NCBI RefSeq assembly: GCF_011044155.1
Contig: NZ_CP049056.1
Location: 1,612,001 to 1,676,000, forward strand
Length of the DNA: 64,000 nt
Direction of reading: 5' to 3'
Source of the DNA: Pikeienuella piscinae
GTDB taxonomy: Bacteria; Pseudomonadota; Alphaproteobacteria; Rhodobacterales; Rhodobacteraceae
Of this stretch, positions 18,266-26,428 are shown piece after piece; the first letter of the stretch is position 1; every line of letters starts with the position of its first letter. The notes under the pieces were generated by a model that was given only the letters and a program-made list of their open reading frames with translations, was not told where the DNA came from and made no database searches. Made by a program: the position numbers and the translations under genes.

Positions 18266-20056
18266 ATGGACGCCCATTCCCCGACAGGAAAGATCACAGC
18301 CTGGCTCGCCCAACTCGACGCTGCGCTCACCGCGGGCGACGGGGCGGCGGCGGCGAAGCTTTTCGCTCCAACCAGTTTCTGGCGCGATTTCGTCAGCTTC
18401 ACCTGGAACCTCAAGACGATGGAGGGACCAGAAGAGATCGAGGCGATGCTGAAGGCCACGCTCCCGGCGGTGAAGCCGCGAAACTGGCGGCTGGAGGGCG
18501 ACGCCACCGAAGCCGATGGCGTGACCGAGGGCTGGATCGCCTTCGAGACCGAGGCGGGGCGCGGCGAGGGGCATCTGCGGATCAACGCCGATGGCGGCTT
18601 CACGCTTCTCACCACGCTGCGCGAACTCAAGGGTTTCGAGGAAAAGAAGGGCGCGAGCCGCGAAAAGGGCGTCCTCCACGGTGCCGATCCGAACCGGCGG
18701 ACATGGAAGGAACGGCGCGAAGACGAAGCGGCGACGCTCGGTTACACCGAACAGCCCTATGTGGTGATCGTAGGCGGCGGTCAAGGCGGGATCGGGCTTG
18801 GCGCGCGCCTCCGTCGGCTCGGCGTACCGACGATCATCGTCGAGAAGAACCCGCGCCCCGGCGACAGCTGGCGCAACCGTTACAAGTCGCTCTGCCTGCA
18901 TGATCCGGTCTGGTACGACCACATGCCCTACCTGCCCTATCCCGAGCACTGGCCGGTCTTCGCCCCGAAGGACAAGATCGGCGACTGGCTGGAAAGTTAC
19001 ACGAAGATCATGGAGCTGAACTACTGGGGCGCCACGACCTGTGAAAGCGCCAGCTACGACGCGGCGAAAGGCGAATGGACGGTGAAGGTGGTGCGGGAGG
19101 GGAAACCCGTCACCCTCCGCCCGAAACAACTCATCCTCGCCACCGGCATGTCCTCGGTGCCGAACATCCCGGACATTCCCGGCGCGCAGGATTTCAAGGG
19201 AACCCTGCACCATTCCTCCAAACACAAGGGCGGCGACGGCTGGGAGGGCAAGCGCTGCGTCGTCATCGGCTCCAACAACTCGGCGCACGACATCTGCGCC
19301 GATCTCTGGGAGCATGGCGCCGACGTCACCATGGTCCAGCGCTCCTCGACCCATATCGCCAGATCGGACTCGCTGATGGATCTGGCGCTTGGCGCGCTTT
19401 ATTCGGAGGAGGCGCTGGCGAACGGAATCACGACGCACAAGGCGGACATGATCTTCGCCTCGCTCCCCTACCGAATTCTTCCCGGCACGCAGATCCCCGT
19501 CTACGCCGAGATGAAAGAACGCGACAAGGATCTCTACGAGCGCCTTGAGGAGCGGGGGTTCCTTCTCGATTTCGGCGAGGACGGCTCGGGGCTTTTCTGC
19601 AAGTATCTCCGGAGGGGCTCGGGCTATTACATCGATGTCGGCGCATCCGAACTGGTCGCCGACGGCAAGATCAAGCTGAAGGTCGGCGCGACGGAGCGCA
19701 TCACGCCGAACGGCGTCGTAGTGGCGGGGGAGGAGATCCCCGCCGACCTGATCGTCCTCGCGACCGGCTACGCATCGATGAACGGATGGGCCGCCCAGCT
19801 GATCAGCCAGGAGGTCGCCGACAAGGTCGGCAAATGCTGGGGCATGGGGTCGGGCACCACGAAGGACCCGGGTCCGTGGGAAGGCGAGTTGCGCAACATG
19901 TGGAAGCCCACGCAGCAGGAGGGGCTCTGGTTCCACGGCGGAAACCTCCACCAGTCGAGGCATTACTCGATCTATCTCTCGCTGCAGATCAAGGCGCGGA
20001 TGGAAGGATTGGCGACCCCCGTCTACGCGCTGCAGGAGACGCATCACAAATCGTGA
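18266..20056 (+). CDS. flavin-containing monooxygenase with N-terminal NTF2-like domain
   Basis: A 596-residue FAD- and NADPH-dependent oxidoreductase. Residues 1-125 resemble an NTF2/SnoaL-like domain (WLAQLDAALTAGDGAAAAKLF). The FAD Rossmann motif VVIVGGGQGGIGLGARL starts near 165 and the NADPH motif CVVIGSNNSAHDICADL near 331. LHDPVWYDHMPYLPYPEHWPVF and LATGYASMNGWAAQL complete the class B monooxygenase pattern. Plant YUCCA-like and bacterial Baeyer-Villiger or N-oxidising relatives share this layout. The substrate is unknown. AGGAGGAG precedes the ATG. The gene converges on the KpsC-like gene, with a 32-base gap. Confidence 0.92.
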   Translation: MDAHSPTGKITAWLAQLDAALTAGDGAAAAKLFAPTSFWRDFVSFTWNLKTMEGPEEIEAMLKATLPAVKPRNWRLEGDATEADGVTEGWIAFETEAGRGEGHLRINADGGFTLLTTLRELKGFEEKKGASREKGVLHGADPNRRTWKERREDEAATLGYTEQPYVVIVGGGQGGIGLGARLRRLGVPTIIVEKNPRPGDSWRNRYKSLCLHDPVWYDHMPYLPYPEHWPVFAPKDKIGDWLESYTKIMELNYWGATTCESASYDAAKGEWTVKVVREGKPVTLRPKQLILATGMSSVPNIPDIPGAQDFKGTLHHSSKHKGGDGWEGKRCVVIGSNNSAHDICADLWEHGADVTMVQRSSTHIARSDSLMDLALGALYSEEALANGITTHKADMIFASLPYRILPGTQIPVYAEMKERDKDLYERLEERGFLLDFGEDGSGLFCKYLRRGSGYYIDVGASELVADGKIKLKVGATERITPNGVVVAGEEIPADLIVLATGYASMNGWAAQLISQEVADKVGKCWGMGSGTTKDPGPWEGELRNMWKPTQQEGLWFHGGNLHQSRHYSIYLSLQIKARMEGLATPVYALQETHHKS

Positions 20057-20088
20057 CCGCGCCCGCGCGCGCCCCCGGCGATCTGGAT

Positions 20089-21597
20089 TCAGTCGCCGGG
20101 TTCGGCGCGATAGACTGCGCGCCCCTCGTCGCGGCCAAACCGCAGGTAGTGAACGAGCGCGTTCATGCCCGACGCCCTGACATCGGCGTTCGCGGCGTAG
20201 TATTTGGCGGTGGAGAACGCCGCGCTCGGATCGCGCCCCTCCGCGCAGCCGTGACGAAGGTAATGCAGACGGGGCGAAGCGCCGGCGGCCGCAACATCCG
20301 GATAACGCGCCAGGTAGTACGCGTCGTCAAACAGATCGCTACGCCGCAACAGCCATTCATCCTTCCTTAGAGCGATGAAGGATTCCAGCCCGCCGGCGTT
20401 CTCCGGGGCGGAAGAAGCGCCCGAATCCGCAGGTTCGGGCGTCTCGACCTCTGCGATCGGCGCGACCGGCCGGTTCCGCTCCACGAATTCGAGCGCGTCC
20501 GCCAGTTCGACCGGGGAGTCGCCGCCCGGAAGATGGTAGATCGGATACCAGACGCAGAATGCGTCGAAGAGTTCTTCGAGCGTGCGCGTCCGGCGCCGAT
20601 GAGGAACGGGCTGACGGTCATCGGTCAGCCCCCATCCCGCGTAGAACGGCGCGCCAAAACAGATCACTTTCTTGCCGGCAAACAGCGCCTCGAACCCGAC
20701 CTGGCTGGAGCCGACATAGACGGTATCGACGAGATCGAAGAGCGCGAAAGGGTTGATCGCCTCGCGAATCACCCGAATCCGGCCCTCGTCGCGCAGTTGG
20801 GCGAAATACGCTGCGCGGCGCCGGTTCTTCGACCATATCGTGTCGGGATGTGTCTTCACGATGATCGCGGCGTCAGGGTTCTCGGCGCAGGCCGCCCGAA
20901 GCATGGCGTCGAACGAATCCGCGTCCAGCCGCCCGAAATGCACCGAGGCGTCGCCGACGGTCTGGTCCGCGACCAGGACGGCCCTCGCGTATCCCGTCGG
21001 CATGGACGGCCCCTTCAGCGACTGGGCGTTGTATTTGGTGATCCGCGACGAAACGATCCGCCGCATCGACGCGCGCGCCATCTCCCGCGCCGCGATCGAG
21101 AGGGTCTGACGCTCGTTCAGATGCGCGATCAGACGGCTCGGGTAATCCGTCATGTAGTAGAATGCGCGGTCGTCATAGACCGTTCCCAGGCAGCCCGCGA
21201 CATCCGGCGCCTCGCTGAATTTCAGGTGGCTGTGGGTGGAGGCGATAAAGGCGGTTTCGGCAAAGAGGATTTCGCTTTCCCCAAGCCCGCGCTTCATCGC
21301 CAGCATGGCGCCGGGATGCGACATTTTCGGCTCAGGCAGAATGGCGCCGAAGAGGATCTTCGTCGCCGGCGCTGCGTATTCCCTGCTCTCCACCGACACG
21401 GCGCCGGGAAAGAGCGGCTGAACCGGCTGAATGAAGCCCCGCCGGAGCGCCGCCGTCCGCACGCAGAGCGTCATCGGCTCTCCACGGGCCGCCAGGACGC
21501 GCGCGCGCGGAGCAGCGTCCGCCAGGGGGCGCGCCTGCGCTGCGCTGAGGACCGACATGAAGCGGCCGTAGTATTCACGGCCTTCGTCGTCTTTCAT
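20089..21597 (-). CDS. capsular polysaccharide (KpsC-like) glycosyltransferase with C-terminal repeats
   Basis: A 502-residue protein. The central region AIIVKTHPDT, DTVYVGSSQVGFEALFAGKK and the FGAPFYAGWGLTDDR block is the signature of KpsC/LipB capsule proteins, which are beta-Kdo transferases building the lipid-linked primer of group 2 capsules. The last ~90 residues contain two repeats of a YLARYPDVAAAG ... HYLRHGCAEGRDP pattern often appended to glycosyltransferases. ATG at 21597 has GGAGG 10 bases upstream and is preferred over longer in-frame starts. No other capsule gene is adjacent. It is divergent from fliF, so a role in glycosylating surface structures is possible but inferred. Confidence 0.82.
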   Translation of the reverse strand: MKDDEGREYYGRFMSVLSAAQARPLADAAPRARVLAARGEPMTLCVRTAALRRGFIQPVQPLFPGAVSVESREYAAPATKILFGAILPEPKMSHPGAMLAMKRGLGESEILFAETAFIASTHSHLKFSEAPDVAGCLGTVYDDRAFYYMTDYPSRLIAHLNERQTLSIAAREMARASMRRIVSSRITKYNAQSLKGPSMPTGYARAVLVADQTVGDASVHFGRLDADSFDAMLRAACAENPDAAIIVKTHPDTIWSKNRRRAAYFAQLRDEGRIRVIREAINPFALFDLVDTVYVGSSQVGFEALFAGKKVICFGAPFYAGWGLTDDRQPVPHRRRTRTLEELFDAFCVWYPIYHLPGGDSPVELADALEFVERNRPVAPIAEVETPEPADSGASSAPENAGGLESFIALRKDEWLLRRSDLFDDAYYLARYPDVAAAGASPRLHYLRHGCAEGRDPSAAFSTAKYYAANADVRASGMNALVHYLRFGRDEGRAVYRAEPGD

Positions 21598-21769
21598 CGC
21601 GCAGCCGCCTCCCGCCGCCATTCCACCCGCCGGCGCGAGTCCTGTTCCGGCGCGCCGCGACATCTCGCGCCAGGCGATCGACACCGACAGTTAGAGCAAT
21701 GCGGCCCGCCGGTCCATCGGGGGGAGTCTCCGGCGGCGCGCGAAAACTCTCCGGCGCAATTCTTTGCGA

Positions 21770-21784
21770 CTAACCTAAAATTAA
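21770..21784. promoter_or_regulatory. candidate CtrA-binding box upstream of fliF
   Basis: The sequence CTAA-N7-TTAA starts 48 bases before the fliF ATG. It matches seven of eight positions of the CtrA half-sites TTAA-N7-TTAA, in an AT-rich island within GC-rich DNA. CtrA controls flagellar genes in many alphaproteobacteria. The match is visible; the function is inferred. Confidence 0.5.
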
Positions 21785-21817
21785 GCGACAGCGGCGCATC
21801 GTCCCCCTGCTCCCAGA

Positions 21818-23404
21818 ATGGCGAGTGGCGGGAATGGTCGCGACGTGAACACGATTCTATCCAGATTGACGCTGTCATGGGGGGCGATGGAGCCTCGTCG
21901 CCGCGCCATGCTGGCGGTTGGCGCGATCGCGCTCGTCATCGTGCTCGGGCTTTTCGCCCGCATCGTCTCGCAGCCGACCATGGCGCTTCTCTATTCCGGG
22001 CTCGACAGCGCGGCGGCGAGCGGCGTGATCGAGGGCTTGGAGCGGCAGGGCGTTTCCTACGAAGTGCGCGGCGATGCGATCTACGTCGCCTCCGACGTCC
22101 GGGACCGGGTGCGAATTACGCTTGCCGGCGAGGGCCTGCCGGCCGCCGGCGAGGCGGGCTACGAGCTTCTCGACGGGCTCTCGGGTTTCGGCACGACGGC
22201 TGAAATGTTCGACGCCGCCTATTGGCGCGCAAAGGAAGGAGAACTCGCGCGGACGATTCTCGCGTCGCACCGGGTGATCCGCGCCCGCGTCCATATCGCG
22301 CAAGCCAAGCGCCGCCCGTTCGAGCGCGAGAAACCGGTGACCGCCTCCGCCACCGTCACGACCTCCAGCGGCGCGCTCGGACGCAAGCAGGCGGAGGCGA
22401 TCCGCTATCTCGTCGCTTCGGCCGTGTCCGGACTTTCGATCCAGAATGTCGCCGTGATCGACCAGGAGAACGGTGTGATCCTGCGCTCCGGAGAAACCGA
22501 ATCCGACGCCGGGGACGATACCGACGCGCGCGCGCGCGCCCTGCAGGAAAGCGTCACAAGGTTGCTCGAAGCGCGCGTCGGGGCGGGCGGCGCCATCGTG
22601 GAGGTGGCGCTGGAGACCCAGCGCGCGAGCGAGACCCTGCGCGAACGGCTGCTCGACCCCGAGAGCCGGGTCGCGATCCACACGGACACCGAGGAGAGCA
22701 CCGACAGCGCGAACGGCGCCGCCGGCGCGGTCACCGTCGCCTCCAACCTGCCGGACGGCGATGTCGAGGGGGGCGACGACAAATCGACGCGCGAATCGGC
22801 GAAAACCCGCGAGCGCGTGAATTTCGAGGTCTCAGAAACCGTGCGCGAAACCGTGCGCCCGGCGGGCGCCGTCAGCCGAATCACCGTCGCGGTCATGGTG
22901 GACGGGGTGCGCTCGGACGACGGTTGGGAGCCGCGCCCGGCCGAGGAGCTCGATGCGTTGCGCGATCTCGTCGAAAGCGCCGTCGGTTACGACGAGGCGC
23001 GCGGCGACCGGGTGACGATCGAAAGCATGGAGTTCGTCGAAACGGCGCCGCTTGGCACGGTCGCCGAGGCCGGGATCACCGACGTTCTGGCCGCGAACGC
23101 GATGTCGCTGATCCAGATCGCGACGCTCGCGCTCGTCGCCCTGATGCTCGGCCTGTTCGTCGTCAGGCCGATCCTCTCCGTCGCCGGCCCGGTGCGCGGC
23201 GAGGACGAGGACTTCCCGCTGCTCTCGGTCGGCCAGCCAGGCGAAGCCCTGTCGATTCCACCGGGTGAAATGATCGACGCCGACGCACTGAGCGTCGACG
23301 GGCGCGCGCTCCTCGAAAGCGTGGTCGCGGAAAAGCCTGAAGAAGCGATCCGGCTTCTCGGCCTATGGCTCGACGACGATTCGACCGCGACTGAGGGCGC
23401 ATGA
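21818..23404 (+). CDS. fliF: flagellar MS-ring protein FliF
   Basis: A 528-residue inner-membrane protein that builds the MS ring, the base on which the flagellar rod, switch and export gate assemble. TM1 lies near residues 30-48 (AMLAVGAIALVIVLGLF). The ring-building domains follow, with ALLYSGLDSAAASGVIEGL, GYELLDGLSGFGTT and the YWRAKEGELARTI helix. TM2 is near 430-450 (IQIATLALVALMLGLFVV), with the FliG-binding tail at the end. ATG at 21818 is used; a GTG nine codons later is also possible. The stop overlaps the next ATG (ATGA). A CtrA-like box lies upstream. Confidence 0.97.
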   Translation: MASGGNGRDVNTILSRLTLSWGAMEPRRRAMLAVGAIALVIVLGLFARIVSQPTMALLYSGLDSAAASGVIEGLERQGVSYEVRGDAIYVASDVRDRVRITLAGEGLPAAGEAGYELLDGLSGFGTTAEMFDAAYWRAKEGELARTILASHRVIRARVHIAQAKRRPFEREKPVTASATVTTSSGALGRKQAEAIRYLVASAVSGLSIQNVAVIDQENGVILRSGETESDAGDDTDARARALQESVTRLLEARVGAGGAIVEVALETQRASETLRERLLDPESRVAIHTDTEESTDSANGAAGAVTVASNLPDGDVEGGDDKSTRESAKTRERVNFEVSETVRETVRPAGAVSRITVAVMVDGVRSDDGWEPRPAEELDALRDLVESAVGYDEARGDRVTIESMEFVETAPLGTVAEAGITDVLAANAMSLIQIATLALVALMLGLFVVRPILSVAGPVRGEDEDFPLLSVGQPGEALSIPPGEMIDADALSVDGRALLESVVAEKPEEAIRLLGLWLDDDSTATEGA

Positions 23405-24024
23405 GCGCGCGCGCAGTCCGATACGAGGATTTCGCCGACGGCGCCGCCCTGCGGAAGCGCCGCGCAAGCGACCGACCGGAGGAGGCGGTGGAGATCATGC
23501 TCGCGCGCGCCCGCGGCCAGGCCCGCGCCGATGGTTTCGCCGATGGCGTGACGCAGACCGAAGCGCGGATCGACCGTGAACTTGAAGCCCGGATCGACGC
23601 GGTGCTGGCCGCGCTCGACGAAGCGCGCGCTGCGCGGGCCGCGGCGAAGCGGGAAGCCGCCGAAGAAGCGACGACGATCCTCAAGACCTTCCTCGACGCC
23701 GTCGCGCCGCGGCTCGCCGAGTTTAACCTCGCACGAGAGATCGTCGCCGCGCTGGACGCCGCGTTCGCCGCCGCGCCCGAAATCTGCCCCAAGGTCGAGA
23801 TCGCGCCGGCGCGGCGCGATCAACTCACGGTCGAGCTCGGGCCCCGCGCGGCCGATATCGAAATCGTCGCCGCGCCCGATCTTGGCGAATCCGAAGCCAG
23901 GGTCTCATGGCGCGGCGGATTCGACCTGATCGACACCGCCGCCGCCATCCGCCGCGCGCTCGATGTTCTCGACGCCCATCTCGCCGCCGCTGAGCGGCCC
24001 TCGTCGGCCGAAACCATGGAGTAG
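23401..24024 (+). CDS. fliH: FliH-like flagellar assembly protein
   Basis: A 207-residue Ala- and Glu-rich protein coupled to fliF by ATGA. The central part (residues ~45-110) is a long amphipathic helix and coiled coil (ARIDRELEARIDAVLAALDEARAARAA cut at conserved heptads), followed by a small C-terminal domain. This layout matches FliH, which regulates the export ATPase FliI. Sequence similarity to FliH is weak, as is usual for the family, so the name rests on position between fliF and fliN and on architecture. No fliI is in the window. Confidence 0.7.
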   Translation: MSARAVRYEDFADGAALRKRRASDRPEEAVEIMLARARGQARADGFADGVTQTEARIDRELEARIDAVLAALDEARAARAAAKREAAEEATTILKTFLDAVAPRLAEFNLAREIVAALDAAFAAAPEICPKVEIAPARRDQLTVELGPRAADIEIVAAPDLGESEARVSWRGGFDLIDTAAAIRRALDVLDAHLAAAERPSSAETME

Positions 24025-24029
24025 AACCG

Positions 24030-24410
24030 ATGAACGACCAGCCAGAACCACGGACCGAGGCCCCCCGGAAATCCGACGCGCGGACGCACTCCACCCCCGA
24101 TGTCGGCGATCTCGTGCCGCTCGCCGAACCGGACGCCCCCGCCCCCCCCGCCGACCGGCGGCGCAAGGCGGTCCTGAGCGTCCCGATCGAGGTGGTGATC
24201 TCCGTCGGCAAGGCGCGCCCGCTCCTGAGCGATCTGGTCGCCCTGCGCCGCGACAGCGTCATCGCGCTGGACAGCAAGGTCGAGGACCCGGTCGAGATCA
24301 TGATCGGCGATCGCGTCATCGCCCGCGGCGAGTTGCAGGAGATCGACGGGGAAACCGGCCGGCTCGGCGTCAGGCTGACCGAAGTCGCCGACCTCTCGCA
24401 ATCGCTCTGA
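24030..24410 (+). CDS. fliN: flagellar motor switch protein FliN
   Basis: A 126-residue switch-complex protein. The N-terminal ~45 residues are a charged, Pro-rich linker. The C-terminal SpoA domain is intact: VLSVPIEVVISVGKARPLLSDL, DSVIALDSKVEDPVEIMIGDR and VIARGELQEIDGETGRLGVRL, each cut here at conserved boundaries. FliN forms the lower C ring with FliM and takes part in export and rotational switching. The gene is 5 bases after the fliH-like gene and 5 bases before fliP. The partner fliM lies at 32.5 kb. Confidence 0.95.
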   Translation: MNDQPEPRTEAPRKSDARTHSTPDVGDLVPLAEPDAPAPPADRRRKAVLSVPIEVVISVGKARPLLSDLVALRRDSVIALDSKVEDPVEIMIGDRVIARGELQEIDGETGRLGVRLTEVADLSQSL

Positions 24411-24415
24411 ACGCG

Positions 24416-25162
24416 ATGACCCTGCGCCGCCTCAGCATCTTCGCCACCGCCTTCCTCGGCGCGGCCGGCTTCGCCGGGGCGGCGGCGGCGCAGGCGCTGA
24501 GCGTCGATCTCGGCGGCGAAGGGGCGCTGACGCTCCAGGTCGTGCAACTCTTCCTGATGCTGACCGTGCTCAGCCTCGCGCCGGGCATCGCCATCATGGT
24601 GACGTGCTTTCCGTTCATGGTCACCGTGCTTTCGATCCTGCGCCAGGCGGTCGGCGTGCAGCAGGCGCCGCCGAACATGCTGATCGTCAGCCTCGCGCTC
24701 TTTCTCACCTATTTCGTCATGGCGCCGACATTCGACGCCGCCTGGCGCGGCGGCGTCGGCCCGTTTCTCGACGGCGAGCTGACCGCCGAAGCGGCCTTCA
24801 CCGAGACGCTCACCCCGTTTCGCGGCTTCATGGAGGGCCGCGTCGACCCGATGACGATCGACGCGCTCCGCGAAGCGGCGCCGATGCGGGCCGAAACCGC
24901 GCCGCCGGAGACCGAAACGCCGCTCTCGCTCCTCATTCCGAGCTTCCTGCTGAGCGAGATTAAGCGTGCGTTCGAGATCGGCTTCCTCATCTTCATCCCT
25001 TTTCTCATCATCGACCTCGTCGTCGCCTCGATCCTCATGGCCATGGGCATGATGATGGTGCCGCCGGCGATCGTCTCGCTGCCATTCAAGCTCGCCTTCT
25101 TCGTCCTCGCCGATGGCTGGACGCTGCTGGCGGGCGCGCTCGTGAGGGGCTACGGAACATGA
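24416..25162 (+). CDS. fliP: flagellar type III export gate protein FliP
   Basis: A 248-residue membrane protein of the flagellar export gate, working with FliQ and FliR. It has the cleavable signal peptide typical of FliP (TLRRLSIFATAFLGAAGFAG). The helix TVLSLAPGIAIMVTCFPFMV, the QAPPNMLIVSLALFLTYFVM block and the C-terminal pair FEIGFLIFIPFLIIDLVVAS and MGMMMVPPAIVSLPFKL follow. The ATG at 24416 fits the signal peptide and lies 5 bases after the fliN stop. The stop codon overlaps the fliG start (ATGA). fliQ and fliR are not in the window. Confidence 0.96.
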   Translation: MTLRRLSIFATAFLGAAGFAGAAAAQALSVDLGGEGALTLQVVQLFLMLTVLSLAPGIAIMVTCFPFMVTVLSILRQAVGVQQAPPNMLIVSLALFLTYFVMAPTFDAAWRGGVGPFLDGELTAEAAFTETLTPFRGFMEGRVDPMTIDALREAAPMRAETAPPETETPLSLLIPSFLLSEIKRAFEIGFLIFIPFLIIDLVVASILMAMGMMMVPPAIVSLPFKLAFFVLADGWTLLAGALVRGYGT

Positions 25163-26268
25163 CCGAAACGGAGACCGCGCTCGCGACAGTCGCGCCCGGC
25201 GCGATTGCGAAATCCACCGGGACCGCGCTTACCGCAGCGGGCGCCGATCACGCCGGCGCCCACCCGGCCGACCGGCTGGAGCAGGCGGAGAAAGCGGCGA
25301 TCGTTCTCGTCGCGCTCGGCCCCGAGACCGCCGCGCGGCTTCTCGCCGGTATCGGCGAGCGCCGGCTCCACCGGTTCGCGCGCATCGTCAACGGGCTCTC
25401 CGAAGTGCCTGCGGACGTGGTCGAACGGGTGATCGCGGAGTTCCTGCACAAGATCGAGGACACGCGCTCGGTCGGCGGCGGCGCGGTCGAGGCGCGGCGC
25501 TTCCTTTCTGAAGTGCTGGACAAGGATCAGGTCAACCGGATCATGGGCGATCTCAACACGAAGGGCCGCTCTGTCTGGAGCATGCTCGGCGACGTGCCGG
25601 ACGTGCGCATCGCGAACTGGCTCCGCTCGGAGCATCCCCAGGTGGCGGCGATCGCGCTCTCGCGGCTCTCACCGGTAAAGGCCGCGCGCGTGCTGGAGCG
25701 GCTCGGCCAGGCGGAGGCGGAGGATATCGTCATGCGGATGGGTCCGGCGGCGATCGCCGATCCCGGCGTCACGGCGCGGATCGGCGACGTGATCGCACGC
25801 GATTTCCTGCCTGCGGCGATCTCACAGCGGAACCGGCCGGAACCGGCCGACCTGATCGCCGGGGTGATGAACCATGTCTCCGCCGCGGTACGCGACCGGC
25901 TCCTGGCGGCGATGGTCGACGCCGCGCCAAAACTCGCGGAAGCGGTGAGAAAGGTGATGTTCACGTTCGAGCATATCCCAGAGCGGATCAATCCGCGCGA
26001 TGTCGGCCTGATCACCAAGTCTGTCGATGAGGCGGTGCTTCTTCGCGCGTTGAAAGCCGGCGGCGAACGCGGCCGCGCGACCGCCGATTTCATCTTCGCC
26101 AATATTTCGAAACGCCTCGCAGAGCGCCTGCGTGAGGATCTGGAGGCGCTGCCGCAGCCCACCCGCAAGGAGGGCGAAGAGGCGCAGACCGCGCTGGTCG
26201 CCGCCATCGTCGATCTGCGCGAAAGCGGGGCGCTGAAGATAATCGTGACCGAGTCCGGCGAGGATTGA
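25159..26268 (+). CDS. fliG: flagellar motor switch protein FliG
   Basis: A 369-residue switch protein that contacts FliF, FliM and the stator. The N-terminal domain has AEKAAIVLVALGPETAARLL, the middle domain has LRSEHPQVAAIALSRLSPVKAARVLERL in two adjoining parts (the EHPQ motif), and the C-terminal torque domain includes VMFTFEHIPERINPRDVGLI and VLLRALKAGGERGRA with its charged helix. The first ~40 residues are a non-conserved Ala/Thr-rich extension. fliG is usually next to fliF; here it follows fliP, to which it is coupled by ATGA. It converges on flgI across a 160-base gap. Confidence 0.95.
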   Translation: MTETETALATVAPGAIAKSTGTALTAAGADHAGAHPADRLEQAEKAAIVLVALGPETAARLLAGIGERRLHRFARIVNGLSEVPADVVERVIAEFLHKIEDTRSVGGGAVEARRFLSEVLDKDQVNRIMGDLNTKGRSVWSMLGDVPDVRIANWLRSEHPQVAAIALSRLSPVKAARVLERLGQAEAEDIVMRMGPAAIADPGVTARIGDVIARDFLPAAISQRNRPEPADLIAGVMNHVSAAVRDRLLAAMVDAAPKLAEAVRKVMFTFEHIPERINPRDVGLITKSVDEAVLLRALKAGGERGRATADFIFANISKRLAERLREDLEALPQPTRKEGEEAQTALVAAIVDLRESGALKIIVTESGED

Positions 26269-26428
26269 CGCCGGCGCGCCCCGTCCCCCCCCCGATCGAG
26301 CGAAGGGCGCAACCCGCACGGCCATGCGATAGCTTGTCTGGTGCTCGTCGAACCGTCCTGCGCGCCGAAGCGTCTCGGCAAGGATCGCTTTCGCGCCGAC
26401 CCTCGATGCGCAACCGGCGAAGCGCGCG

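Noticed and set aside
17777-20047. A 756-codon open frame on the minus strand
   Set aside because: It lies antisense to the well-supported flavin monooxygenase gene and its neighbour, and its product is Arg/His-rich with no domain. Such long frames arise from high GC content.
26285-26293. Homopolymer run of C in the fliG-flgI gap, considered for phase variation
   Set aside because: It lies between two convergent 3' ends, so slippage there would not alter a gene's frame or promoter.
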